NCBI GenBank assembly: GCA_965229635.1
Contig: OZ245894.1
Location: 5,704,001-5,768,000, forward strand
DNA length: 64,000 bases
Source of the DNA: BQJU01 sp965229635
GTDB lineage: Bacteria; Bacteroidota; Bacteroidia; Chitinophagales; Saprospiraceae
Direction: 5' to 3'
A program made the translations under genes and the position numbers. Below the pieces are notes generated by a model. It ran no database searches and was not told the origin of the DNA. It saw nothing but the letters and a program-made list of their open reading frames with translations. Every line of letters starts with the position of its first letter. The first letter of the stretch is position 1. Below are positions 51,222 through 60,600 of the stretch, piece after piece.

Positions 51222-51903
51222 AGTCATCGTCATCCAACAAATCAGGACGGCGTTCGCGGGTGCGAGCCAGGGCTTTCTCGTAGCGCCAGGTTTCAATGGC
51301 GGGAAAATTTCCGGAAAGCAGCACATCGGGCACTTTCCAGCCACGAAATTCAGCCGGGCGGGTATAAACCGGTGGTGCCAACAGGTCGTCCTGAAAGGAA
51401 TCAAAAAGGGCGGAGGTCTCGTCATTCAGCACGCCGGGCAGCAGTCGCCCCAGAGAATCTACCAGTACCGCAGCGGGCAGTTCTCCACCGGAAAGCACAT
51501 AATCACCGATGGAAATTTCACGTGTCACAAAATGCTCGCGGATGCGCTCATCAATACCTTTGTAGTGACCACAAATGAGCATGATATTTCCCTTTAGCGA
51601 AAGCTGATTGCAAATGCGCTGGTTGAGGCGCTCACCATCTGGTGTCATGTAGATAATCTCATCGTAGGTGCGCTCGGCTTGCAATGACTCGATACATTCC
51701 GTAAGGGGTTCCACCATCATGACCATACCTGCACCGCCACCAAACTGGTAATCGTCTACCTGGTTGTGTTTGCCCTGCCCGAAGGCTCTCAGATCGTGTA
51801 CCTCAACCTCCAGCAAGCCTTTGTCCTGAGCACGTTTCATAATGGAATGCTGCAAGGGGCTGTGTAATAGCTCCGGCAAAACAGATATGATATCAATGCG
51901 CAT
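51220..51903 (-). CDS. trmD: tRNA (guanine-N1)-methyltransferase TrmD
   Basis: The 227-residue SPOUT enzyme methylates G37 next to the anticodon. The trefoil-knot core is clear: IDIISVLPELLHSPLQHSI, FGQGKHNQVDDYQFGGGAGMVM, LICGHYKGIDERI, and SIGDYVLSGGELPAAVLVDSLGRLLPGVL. Length is normal. rimM and rpsP are not adjacent, in contrast to the usual rpsP-rimM-trmD order. A perfect -7 element lies 17 bp upstream (51920-51927). Confidence 0.95.
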   Translation of the reverse strand: MRIDIISVLPELLHSPLQHSIMKRAQDKGLLEVEVHDLRAFGQGKHNQVDDYQFGGGAGMVMMVEPLTECIESLQAERTYDEIIYMTPDGERLNQRICNQLSLKGNIMLICGHYKGIDERIREHFVTREISIGDYVLSGGELPAAVLVDSLGRLLPGVLNDETSALFDSFQDDLLAPPVYTRPAEFRGWKVPDVLLSGNFPAIETWRYEKALARTRERRPDLLDDDD

Positions 51904-51919
51904 AGCTCAAAATTTGGTG

Positions 51920-51927
51920 CAAAGATA
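51920..51927 (-). promoter_or_regulatory. Candidate -7 promoter element for trmD
   Basis: On the minus strand TATCTTTG matches TAnnTTTG exactly. The distance to the ATG implies a leader of about 10 nt. Confidence 0.5.
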
Positions 51928-51960
51928 GCGGTTTGTTCAACCATTTCTTCCGCAAACAGA

Positions 51961-51992
51961 GGCGTCATCCCAAAATTGATTGGAATGACGCC
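51961..51992 (-). terminator. Terminator of the FKBP gene
   Basis: GGCGTCATCCCAA (51961-51973) and TTGGAATGACGCC (51980-51992) pair at 12 of 13 positions, 28 bp after the FKBP stop. The T run on the minus strand is weak. Confidence 0.6.
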
Positions 51993-52019
51993 TTCTATTT
52001 TCTCTAGAAATACTCCATA

Positions 52020-52673
52020 TTAGTTGATACCCAACAATTCTACTTCAAAAATCAAGGTAGCAAATGGAGGAATCTGCTGACCGGCACCACGATCACCGTA
52101 AGCCAGATCATAAGGAATGTAAAACTTATACTTTGAGCCAACGGGCATTAGCTGCAATCCTTCTACCCAGCCCTGAATTACCTGACCTACGCCAAATTGA
52201 GCCGGCTGACCGCGCTTGATGGAGCTGTCAAAGATAGAACCATCAAGGAGAGTACCTTCGTAGTGAACCGTCACCTGGTCACTAGCAACTGGCTTAGCTC
52301 CGTCACCAGCTTGCAATACTTCGTACTGCAGGCCGCTGGCGGTTACCGTAACTTCCGGTCTTTGGGCGTTTTGAGCCAGGAAGGCTTTACCTTCCTCCAC
52401 AATTGCAGCAAATTGCTTTTCCTTCACCGCCTGCATGTGCTTTTGCACCTGCTGGTTGGCTTGTTGAATATCGATTGACAGTGGGTTGTCCTTCAACACA
52501 TCTTCGATACCTTTGGCCAGGGCAGTGGCATCGACATCAGTCAGCCCCTGTTGTTTTAAACTCTGGGCCATCAGGACGCCCACACTGTAACTTAATGAAT
52601 CCATTTCTTGAGCTTTTAGATTGCTAAAAAGGCATACCGCAATAAGGGGCAGCCATGCGAACTTTATTTTCAT
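52020..52673 (-). CDS. Periplasmic FKBP-type peptidyl-prolyl isomerase (FklB/Mip-like)
   Basis: The 217-residue protein has a signal peptide (LIAVCLFSNLKA) and an N-terminal dimerisation region of the Mip/FkpA type (about 22-105: MDSLSYSVGVLMAQSLKQQG, then a long helix). A C-terminal FKBP domain (about 105-217) has VTVHYEGTLLDGSIFDSSIKRGQPAQFGV, QVIQGWVEGLQLMPVGSKYKFYIPYDLAYGDRG and IPPFATLIFEVELLGI. It catalyses cis-trans isomerisation of Xaa-Pro bonds and assists folding of periplasmic or outer-membrane proteins. All active-site residues expected for the family are present. Confidence 0.93.
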   Translation of the reverse strand: MKIKFAWLPLIAVCLFSNLKAQEMDSLSYSVGVLMAQSLKQQGLTDVDATALAKGIEDVLKDNPLSIDIQQANQQVQKHMQAVKEKQFAAIVEEGKAFLAQNAQRPEVTVTASGLQYEVLQAGDGAKPVASDQVTVHYEGTLLDGSIFDSSIKRGQPAQFGVGQVIQGWVEGLQLMPVGSKYKFYIPYDLAYGDRGAGQQIPPFATLIFEVELLGIN

Positions 52674-52766
52674 AATCTTACGGGTAATTTAGAAAGACCG
52701 CAAAGGTCTGATAAATTAGCGGGTAAACCAAATCTGCCTGGACAACCACATAAACCTTAACTTCAT

Positions 52767-53348
52767 TTAACTTTCTCCGCCGTCATTCTCGCTCCAGCGG
52801 TAGGTCGATAATTCAAATCCCGCCAGGTCGAGCACTCGGTCAATTACGGTAGCAGCCAGTGCTTCAAAGGTCTTGGGTTTACTATAAAAAGAGGGAGAAG
52901 CGGGACAGATGATGCCGCCTGCTTCTGTGATGAGCTTCATATTGTTGATGTGAATCAGATTATAGGGCGTGTCCCGTGGCACCAGAATTAGTTGACGACG
53001 TTCTTTGAGTATAACATCAGCAGCCCGGGTAGTCAGATCATTGGAAATACCATGGGCAATCCTTCCAAGCAACCCCATGGAGCAGGGACAAACGATCATA
53101 CTGCCGTAGCGCGCCGAACCGGAGGCAAAGGGCGCCATGAAATCCTTTTTATCGTAAAAATCAAAGGGATATTGGTCATAATCCTCATTATCCAATTCAA
53201 ACTTCCAGTTGAAGCGCGCATTGTCGCTCATCACTACACCGACCTTTTGCCACTGGTCTTGCAGCCCAACCAGTCGGTCAAACAACACCTTGGCATAGAT
53301 CGAACCGCTGGAGCCGCCCACTGCAATAACAACCTTTTTCTTGCTCAT
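52767..53348 (-). CDS. ubiX: Flavin prenyltransferase UbiX
   Basis: This 193-residue flavoprotein makes prenylated FMN from dimethylallyl phosphate and FMN for UbiD-type decarboxylases. Motifs: VVIAVGGSSGSIYAKVLFDRL (phosphate loop), SDNARFNWKFE, GSARYGSMIVCPCSMGLLGRIAHGISNDLTTRAADVILKERR and LVPRDTPYNLIHINNM, with GGIICPASPSFYSKPKTF near the end. Length is normal. No ubiD is in the window. It is 94 bp upstream of the FKBP gene on the same strand. Confidence 0.95.
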   Translation of the reverse strand: MSKKKVVIAVGGSSGSIYAKVLFDRLVGLQDQWQKVGVVMSDNARFNWKFELDNEDYDQYPFDFYDKKDFMAPFASGSARYGSMIVCPCSMGLLGRIAHGISNDLTTRAADVILKERRQLILVPRDTPYNLIHINNMKLITEAGGIICPASPSFYSKPKTFEALAATVIDRVLDLAGFELSTYRWSENDGGES

Positions 53349-53430
53349 TGTATCAGCCCTAATTTGTACACATTTCGTTAAAAATAACTTAATCAGGAAG
53401 CCTGGAGGTACATTTCAACCGGATTAAGGT

Positions 53431-53438
53431 TATCTTTG
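53431..53438 (+). promoter_or_regulatory. Candidate -7 promoter element upstream of the thioredoxin gene
   Basis: TATCTTTG matches TAnnTTTG exactly, 120 bp before the ATG, implying a leader of roughly 110 nt in which no structure stands out. Confidence 0.45.
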
Positions 53439-53558
53439 AGTGCATGTTTGGAACAGTAATTCAGACTCCAGACATGTACTCATTATCTCAAAAACAGATC
53501 ACAAACCCAATATGAAACAAATTTGAAAACCGGGTTTGCATAAGAAAAATAAAATAAG

Positions 53559-54104
53559 ATGAGAAAAGTTGTATTAAGTAGCCTATTGTTGTTGGTGGCT
53601 ATTGGATTTTTTTCGTTTGAACTTCCCATTGAACAGGCTCCTGCCGAAGCAACCATTAAATGGTTGAGTTTTGAAGAGGCAGTGTTGCTGAGTAAGAAAA
53701 ATCCAAAGAAAATGTTCATCGATGTATATACCGACTGGTGCGGCTGGTGCAAAAAGATGGACAAGGTGACCTTCACCGATCCGAAGGTAGCAGAATACAT
53801 GAACAAGCACTTCTACGCCGTGAAGCTCGACGCCGAGCAAAAAGCGGAAATCAAATACAAAGGCCACAAACTAAAATATATCGCCGAAGCCGGTCGCCGG
53901 GGTGTTCATGAATTGGCTTATTCACTGCTGGAAGGGCGACTGGGATATCCATCATTCGTCTATCTCGACGAAAACCAGGATCGCATTACCATTTCTCCGG
54001 GCTTTAAGGACGCCGAAGTCATGATCAAGGAACTGAAGTTTATTGGTGATGAAATTTATAAGCGTCAAAAGTACGAGGACTATATCAAGAGCAATAAAGA
54101 TTAA
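53559..54104 (+). CDS. Periplasmic thioredoxin-fold protein
   Basis: The 181-residue protein has a signal peptide (VVLSSLLLLVAIGFFSF) and one thioredoxin domain. FIDVYTDWCGWCKKMDKVTF has the CxxC pair at C61 and C64, and the cis-Pro region is in GRLGYPSFVYLDENQD. The segment TDPKVAEYMNKHFYAVKLDAEQ is typical of the DUF255-like/thioredoxin_7 subgroup. It probably acts as a disulfide reductase or cytochrome-maturation or redox-signalling protein in the periplasm. It converges on the D-amino-acid oxidase gene and overlaps its 3' end by 4 bp. Confidence 0.85.
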   Translation: MRKVVLSSLLLLVAIGFFSFELPIEQAPAEATIKWLSFEEAVLLSKKNPKKMFIDVYTDWCGWCKKMDKVTFTDPKVAEYMNKHFYAVKLDAEQKAEIKYKGHKLKYIAEAGRRGVHELAYSLLEGRLGYPSFVYLDENQDRITISPGFKDAEVMIKELKFIGDEIYKRQKYEDYIKSNKD

Positions 54105-55054
54105 TCGGCTACAATCAAATCAGCCACCTCCCGGGCACAGCCCCAGGATACGGTATAGCCACCTCCGCCATGACCGTAGTTGTGGATGACGGGCCGGTCA
54201 ATCTCTCTTTCCAGCCTTATGCTGGCGCGACCTGGTCGTAACCCCACAATGGAGTCCAGCATTTCCTGACCCTCCAGCTCCGGCACCAATTCGCTACATC
54301 GTTCTACAATGGCTTGCGCCTGAACGGGGTCAGCAATCAGGCTTTCATCTCTTTCGTAAGCCGTCCCCCCCAGTACAATGCAGTCGCGGCGGGGTAGAAC
54401 GTAAGCGATATCGCCGGCTACCGGCCCCACCGTAAACTCCACTACCAAGGCCCGGGTATTTGGTCGCGGCGCTACTTTGACCACCTGCCCACGAATGGCA
54501 TAAACATCAGCATCTCCAACCAGATCACGGGCGCCAAAGCCGGTGCAGTTGATGACAAAATCGCCCTTTTCGAGCAATTCTTCCAGGCGATCCACTTTAC
54601 CTAAAACAAAATGCCCGCCCGCCGTTTCAAATCTATTCCGCAAGTAAGCAAGGTAAATTGGACTTTCAATCATCGGTACGTGAGTCATAAAGCCGATCCC
54701 CTTATCAAGCGGCATTTCTTCGGCTCTCGCCCGACGAATAGAACCCGGCGCAAAGGCAGGCTGCCACCAGGCTTCTTCCTCGTGTTCTACTACCACCAGG
54801 AAGTCAATCATCGAAATGCCAGCATCTGGCTCCCGTTTCATCATATCCAGGAAAACCTGGTAGCTTTCATAACTCCATTGGTTGGTCTTTTCCCTGGGCT
54901 GAACGGAAAATGGAAACCAGATGGCCGCCGCTACAGCCGAGGTGGTTTGCTGCGGCATTTTATCGGTATAAATACATACCTCGTACCCCTGCTCCTGCAA
55001 AACTACCGCCGTGGTGAGCCCGATTACTCCGGCACCGATGATGTTGATCTGCAT
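54101..55054 (-). CDS. D-amino-acid oxidase family protein
   Basis: The 317-residue flavoprotein has an N-terminal FAD site (INIIGAGVIGLTTAVVLQEQGY) followed by TTSAVAAAIWFPFSV, typical of eukaryotic-type D-amino-acid/D-aspartate oxidases. Other conserved segments are FVINCTGFGARDLVGD, YAIRGQVVKVAPRP, YVLPRRDCIVLGGTAYERDE, VGLRPGRASIRLE and NYGHGGGGYTVSWGCAREV. It oxidises D-amino acids to keto acids with oxygen, giving hydrogen peroxide. This oxidase is uncommon in bacteria compared with DadA dehydrogenases. Together with the epimerase and DgcN-like genes at 16-25 kb it points to D-amino-acid metabolism in this organism; a direct link is inference. Confidence 0.88.
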   Translation of the reverse strand: MQINIIGAGVIGLTTAVVLQEQGYEVCIYTDKMPQQTTSAVAAAIWFPFSVQPREKTNQWSYESYQVFLDMMKREPDAGISMIDFLVVVEHEEEAWWQPAFAPGSIRRARAEEMPLDKGIGFMTHVPMIESPIYLAYLRNRFETAGGHFVLGKVDRLEELLEKGDFVINCTGFGARDLVGDADVYAIRGQVVKVAPRPNTRALVVEFTVGPVAGDIAYVLPRRDCIVLGGTAYERDESLIADPVQAQAIVERCSELVPELEGQEMLDSIVGLRPGRASIRLEREIDRPVIHNYGHGGGGYTVSWGCAREVADLIVAD

Positions 55055-55074
55055 CTTTATTAGTGGTTCTTAGT

Positions 55075-55986
55075 TTACTCGCTCACAAGATCATTTAAAA
55101 ATACAAACTCCCACCATAATTTTCCTTCTCGGGGTTCATGTTGTAGCAATAATACTTGATCTGGTTCGAAATTGGTGACGTAATCGGGTGGGTTGTTTTT
55201 GTCGAGGCTGTTGTTGATACCGGTGCCTAGTAGTATAATGCCTTCTTCAGTAGTGAATTCAAACTTCTTTGCCTTCATACCCAGATCGCCGCCAATGAGT
55301 ATCACCTTTATCCCTCGTTTCTGCACCTCTATCAGGCGTGGATAGAGCCAATTTGTCAAATTAGAATTGGAGTCACAGGTCATCAACACCCGTTTGGGAT
55401 CCACATTGAAGGCTTTGATCGGATTTCCCCGATTGTCTGTTTTTAATTCATTGAGCAATGAATGATGATGAAAAATAATGAGATGAGCCGCCTTTTGTAC
55501 CGTATCGGTCACCTGCCGGATCAGATTCATTTGTGCCTGTTTTTCGGCACAATTTTCCTGGGGACTGGCCCATGGTTTTAACCAAAATAAATTGGTATTC
55601 AGCACCAATAAACAAATCCCATCCTCCCAGCTGGAATAAAAGGTAGGTCTTTTTGTCTTATTGGTAATATAATGTTCGTTGCCGTACATGATATCGTGAT
55701 TGCCCAGCGTCCAGTGCACCCTTCCCGAGGAAAAGTCCAGTAGGCTATCAAGGTGTTCAATCGTTTCTGGCGATTGCGTTAGCTGACCACACACATCGCC
55801 GCCCAACCAGATTTGATCAAACCGCGAAAAATCCATTTGTTCCAGCCGAGGATCGAGGCGATTGCCGACCTTCCAGTCGTAGGGATGGCCCAGCACCAAA
55901 ATAGTCTTTTCGGGTGCCTCATGTGACTGACAAGCCGACAAGCAAAGGCCGATAAAAAAGTAAAAAAGAGGGGAAATTCTCAACAT
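55075..55986 (-). CDS. Lipoprotein metallophosphoesterase
   Basis: The 303-residue lipoprotein (lipobox GLCLSAC) has the calcineurin-like metal motifs: IWLGGDVCGQLT (GGD), VHWTLGNHDIMYGNEH (GNHD), and LIIFHHHSLLNELK with VILIGGDLGM. It hydrolyses a phosphoester in the periplasm or at the outer membrane; the substrate is unknown. The first motif appears weak (an Asp-x-His at the start of the family is replaced by HPYDW). It lies 20 bp upstream of the D-amino-acid oxidase and 9 bp downstream of the coiled-coil protein. Confidence 0.72.
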   Translation of the reverse strand: MLRISPLFYFFIGLCLSACQSHEAPEKTILVLGHPYDWKVGNRLDPRLEQMDFSRFDQIWLGGDVCGQLTQSPETIEHLDSLLDFSSGRVHWTLGNHDIMYGNEHYITNKTKRPTFYSSWEDGICLLVLNTNLFWLKPWASPQENCAEKQAQMNLIRQVTDTVQKAAHLIIFHHHSLLNELKTDNRGNPIKAFNVDPKRVLMTCDSNSNLTNWLYPRLIEVQKRGIKVILIGGDLGMKAKKFEFTTEEGIILLGTGINNSLDKNNPPDYVTNFEPDQVLLLQHEPREGKLWWEFVFLNDLVSE

Positions 55987-55995
55987 GTAGGGAAT

Positions 55996-56682
55996 TTACA
56001 ATTCGTCCAATTCCTGTGTCATCTTTTCCAATTCACGACGCAAATCATCGGCAGCATCGTGGCTGGTAGTCGCCTCCATGCGCTGCGATAATTGCTCAAT
56101 AGTATCGAGGTAGAGTACATCCATTTCCACGCCGCTGCGCAATTCCTCCATCTGTGCCAATTCCTCGTAGTTGTTTTCGCGGAGTGCTTTGAGTTCTTTT
56201 TGTTTTTCAACCAGCTGACGCGACCATTCATGGTTCTTCAACAGACGGTTGAGTTTACGGATGCAGGTTTCATAAAACTCGGTCCGCGTATAGCGCAATT
56301 TCAGTTCGGAGCGAAATCCGGAAACAATTTTTTCACTTTCCCGGCGGTTCTTTGGCGCCAGGTCATCATCATTCGCCAGTGTTTCCTCCAGGTCGTGCAA
56401 ATTACCCTCAATACGATTAATTGCTTCGCGATTGTGGTCGAGCTGTTGATGACAATATTCCAGACGGTGGCGAATTTGGCCTTCGGTGGTTTTGTCAAAC
56501 AATTTCCTTGCTTTCTTCTTTTGCCACCATCGATATGCCCAGTAAACCAACCCCAGAAAAACTGCAATTGAGATGGGCAACCACAAAAAGCGCATCAGAG
56601 GAAGCAGCCGTAGTAGTAGAAACAACGACAATATTCCCAGCACAATAGCCAATAAGCCGGACGGATTTCTTGCATCACTCAT
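55996..56682 (-). CDS. Membrane-anchored coiled-coil protein of unknown function
   Basis: The 228-residue protein has two adjacent hydrophobic segments at about 8-27 and 31-48 (GLLAIVLGILSLFLLL and FLWLPISIAVFLGLVYWAYR), then a basic stretch (RWWQKKKARKLF). A coiled coil covers about 70-225, rich in Glu, Arg, Leu and Gln. No catalytic motif is seen. It is followed by the metallophosphoesterase 9 bp downstream, so co-transcription is likely. A structural or scaffolding role is the only sensible guess. Confidence 0.65.
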   Translation of the reverse strand: MSDARNPSGLLAIVLGILSLFLLLRLLPLMRFLWLPISIAVFLGLVYWAYRWWQKKKARKLFDKTTEGQIRHRLEYCHQQLDHNREAINRIEGNLHDLEETLANDDDLAPKNRRESEKIVSGFRSELKLRYTRTEFYETCIRKLNRLLKNHEWSRQLVEKQKELKALRENNYEELAQMEELRSGVEMDVLYLDTIEQLSQRMEATTSHDAADDLRRELEKMTQELDEL

Positions 56683-56777
56683 GCTTCAAATTTACATTTC
56701 CTGATGATTGCACCACAAAGATTTTTGAAAAAAATACCTTTTCTGACAATTCTTTAAGCACTTAATGGACAAAAATG

Positions 56778-56886
56778 TTTGTTGAACCCTTTGTATTTAG
56801 TATTGTTGTAGAAATTATCCATTGCTAATGTTTTTTGTTTGTTTATAGTTTTTGAGGCACCCGGGCATTTCCCGGGTGCCTTTTTC
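56778..56886 (+). ncRNA. Candidate small RNA: promoter-like sequence and strong terminator without a gene
   Basis: TTTG (56778-56781), a 19-bp spacer and TATTGTTG (56801-56808, one mismatch to TAnnTTTG) form a near-consensus Bacteroidota promoter. About 45 bp downstream lies a perfect terminator: GGCACCCGGG (56856-56865) and CCCGGGTGCC (56871-56880) around a 5-nt loop, then T5. The predicted transcript is about 70 nt. There is no plus-strand gene to the left, so it is either a small RNA or an attenuated leader of the DUF4956 gene at 56982. Confidence 0.5.
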
Positions 56887-56981
56887 ACTTCTTTACCATA
56901 TCGATTTTTGTAGAAGCGCAAGACTTTACCTTCGAAAATACCCGGGAAAGCGGTATTTTTGCCGAAACAATTGAGGGCTGA

Positions 56982-57671
56982 ATGAATCTACTGCAAAAAT
57001 TACAGGAGAAATACATCCAGGAGTTTAGCAATAATGTACCGCTCGACGAGTTTTTGCTCAACATCCTGGTCATTACCCTCCTGGTCGCCTTGTTGCGGCT
57101 CTTTTACATCCATTTTGGCAATGCCATCTCCGACCGTCGGCGATTTTCCAGCAACTTTCTTCCTCTGGCACTCGGCACCATGCTGATTATCATGATTGTA
57201 AAATCGTCGATTGCCCTTTCGCTGGGATTGGTTGGTGCATTATCAATTGTACGCTTCCGGGCCGCAATCAAAGATCCTGAAGAATTGACCTATCTCTTTA
57301 TCGCCATCGGTCTCGGACTGGCGGGCGGAGCCAATCAGCCCATTCTGGCCATCGTGGCCTTTGCCTTTATCCTTGGCCTGCTTTTCATTGGCAAAAAGCT
57401 GAGCGGAAAGATGGCCTTCCGGCGCGAACACCAGATGTTTGTCAACATCAATACTGATCTGGAAGACCTGGATCGCATTGCTAAAATTCTCACCGACACC
57501 TTACCCTATGTGAAGTTAAAACGGATGGACACCCTCGACAAGGGCCTCGATCTTTCCTTTCTCTGCCGGGCAGAATCGCTGGAACAAATCAGCGAAGTGA
57601 AGGAAAAACTCAGGCAACTTTCCGGTGCAACCCGGCTTTCCATCCTTGATCAACCGGAGTTATTGATATGA
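56982..57671 (+). CDS. DUF4956 family membrane protein
   Basis: The 229-residue protein has an N-terminal helix (LQKLQEKYIQEFSNNVPLDE) and about four membrane segments. It carries the conserved block FLPLALGTMLIIMIVKSSIALSLGLVGALSIVRFRAAIKDPEELTYLFIAIGLGLAGG, diagnostic of DUF4956. The cytoplasmic C-terminus (about 145-229) is alpha/beta, possibly ACT-like (VNINTDLEDLDRIAKILTD). DUF4956 genes are often found with VTC-type polyphosphate polymerase and CotH genes. Here the following CotH gene overlaps by 4 bp (ATGA), but no VTC gene is seen. Its molecular function is unknown. Confidence 0.88.
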   Translation: MNLLQKLQEKYIQEFSNNVPLDEFLLNILVITLLVALLRLFYIHFGNAISDRRRFSSNFLPLALGTMLIIMIVKSSIALSLGLVGALSIVRFRAAIKDPEELTYLFIAIGLGLAGGANQPILAIVAFAFILGLLFIGKKLSGKMAFRREHQMFVNINTDLEDLDRIAKILTDTLPYVKLKRMDTLDKGLDLSFLCRAESLEQISEVKEKLRQLSGATRLSILDQPELLI

Positions 57672-60600
57672 TTTTATCCAAATCCTCGGCTAAGTCACCA
57701 CATTCCATCGAGCGCTACTTTTTGCTCGGCATGGGGACTCTTCTGATGGCCTTTTTGGCCTGGATTTTTGCACAACAATGGCCCGACCCCGTCCCTCCTC
57801 CCTCACCAACAGCGATTTATTGCGATGCTGAAAATGTTGAAGGCGATTTTTTTGTCACCGGTAGCCACCAATTTTCGGGCGGCGAGCTGCGAAGTGACGA
57901 GCGTGCCCGGTCAGGGCGGTATTCTTGTAGAATTGGACTGGGAGAAAACCTGCCGCATGGTTTTGGCTACGAGCTGATTGGTGCAGCCCCCGGTGAGATG
58001 TACAAAGTGAGCGTTTGGCGCTATAAATTTCCGGAAAAAGAGGGCCGACTCGCGGTCCGTGGCTCTGGCGATAGCGAGCTGGACATCTACGAAAGCTTCC
58101 CGAAGGAAACGGATACCAACGGTTGGGAAAAACTGGAGATTCAATTTACAGTGCCCTTCGAAAATGTGCCGGAGGTCATTCATGTTTTTGTATATGCCAG
58201 TGGGTTGAAGGAAGTCTTCTTTGATGACCTCAGTATTGAAAAAATTGACCAGCTCAAGGCCGCCTCTTTTGAATTACCGGTGCTGCAACTGCAAATTGAC
58301 CGCGAAGGGATGCAACAGTTGGAACAAAAGCGCCAGGAGGCCTTTCGCAGCGGCTTGCTCGAAGTAGAAGATGGCGACTGGGTCAATGGTAGTTTTATTG
58401 ACTCCACCGGAGAGCACCTTCCGATAAAATTGCGCCTTAAAGGCGATTGGCTAGATCACCTCACCGGTGAAAAGTGGTCCTTCCGGGTGCGGGTAAAAGA
58501 CCCACATTCCTGGCATCGGCTTGTCACTTTTTCGTTGCATACGCCAGCTGCACGATATTACCTGCACGAATGGCTCTTGCACCAATGGCTCGAGAAGGAA
58601 GATGTGCTCAATAGCCGCTACGACTTTATTGAGCTACAGCTCAATGGAAAATCCCTCGGTGTTTATGCCTATGAAGAACACTTTGAGAAACAGCTGGTCG
58701 AATCCAGAGAGCGGCGGGAAGGACCGATCCTGAAATTCTCGGAAGCCGGACTGTGGTCGGCCATCAAGAGACAGATGGAGCATTACGGTTCTAAAAGATT
58801 TGGGGCCACCCACTCAGCATTGGACTGGCAAAACAGCACCATTGAGCCCTTTAACGAAAAAGAGATTGAAGCTTCTTCTACCCTTTCCAGGGAATACAGG
58901 CAGGCACAAAATCTGATGTATCAGTACCGCAACGGACTCCGGTCAGCTCCGGAAGTGTTTGATGTAGAGCGACTGGCCAAATATTTTGCCATCGTTGATA
59001 TATTGCACGCCTATCACGGTATTATCTGGCACAATCAGCGGTTTTATTACAATCCGGTCACCAACCTACTGGAACCCATTGGTTTTGATGGATTTGGCGA
59101 AAAGCCACCCCGCACCTACCAGTTACTGGGAGAAGGAGCTTTGAATCCGGAGTCGCTGGTGTCTACGTCGATCTTTGCACCTCTGTTTCAGGACACCTCT
59201 TTTGCACGCCAGTACCTGCATTACCTCTACCGCTTTTCTGAGCGAACATATATCAATGACTTTTTTGACAGCCTGCAAAAGCAGTGGCAGGTCCGCAAAA
59301 AATTAATCAATCGCGAATTTCCCGATTACCAGGCGACACTCACCGATTTTCTGGAGGAGAGTCAGTACGTGCATTCCCTTATCCTGCCATTTGAAAACGA
59401 AAGCATCAAGAGTTATACCCAGTCGCGGATGGGTACGACTAAGGTGCTTCAAGTCCGTAATACCCATACCCTGCCGGTGGAGATTATAGGGTACTCTAGC
59501 CAACGCAATGGGACTATAACAGCCATTGATTCGCTGGTCTATCTGCCAGGCCGCCCACACCGTAGAGTAGTCACTCGTGAACGCCGGGACAGTGTGGTGC
59601 AAAACCCTGGAGAATTGCGTTTCATTGCCGAAGAAGTATTGGAAAAACAGGAAATTGCTCAATTTCGCCAACTGGAGGTGGGCGCCGGAGCGGAGTATTT
59701 GTTTTTCAAGACGCTGGGTGTTGATAGCATCATAAGTTGTAAAATCGGTAATTGGCCCAAACCGGTGAACCATACCGCGCGTCAGAACCTGCAGCGCTTC
59801 GCCCGAATTCCTGACACCAATCTGGTGAAGGTGAACAAGGACCTGCTATACTTCAAGCCAGGACAACATGTCATCCGTCAGCCCCTCATTTTGCCGAAAG
59901 GCTACCAAATATCCATGTCCCCCGGCACACAACTCGACTTTCAAAACGGAGCGTTTTTACTGTCTTACTCCCCCATTGAAGCTTACGGTGATGACACATC
60001 GCCCATCGTCCTGACCTCCAGTGACCAAAGCAGCCAGGGCATTATTTTGATGAACACCGGGCAGCAATCAGTATTTAAACACGTTATTTTTGAGAACGCC
60101 GGGAATTTGAACTACCAAAACTGGATACTTACCGGAGCGGTTACGCTACATGAATCACCGGCTTATTTCTACCGCTGTGTGTTCAAAGATAACCACTGCG
60201 AGGACGCCCTGAATGCCATTCGAACTCAATTTACGCTGGAGTACTGCCTTTTCAGTAATATCTACAGCGATGCTTTTGACAGCGACTTTAGTCGAGGTGA
60301 GGTCAAGAATTGTCATTTTCAAAATGTCAAAAATGACGGTGTAGACTTTTCGGGAAGTATTGTCAACATCCAACACTGTGAAATGATCAATTGTGGGGAC
60401 AAAGGCATTAGTGTAGGCGAGGAAAGTGATGTGAGTGTGTGGAATACCCTAATCGAAGGTTCCCCGATTGCGGTGGCTTCCAAGGATTTGTCAACGCTAT
60501 TTTTGCAAAATATTCAGCTAAAAGACTGCGAGCAAGGGTTTACGGCCTACCAGAAAAAGCCGGAATACGGATGCAGCAGTATCATTGTAGACGGCTATCA

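Noticed and set aside
53483..53867. Two minus-strand frames opposite the thioredoxin gene
   Set aside because: They are shadows of the thioredoxin gene, which has a signal peptide and a CxxC motif in its own frame.
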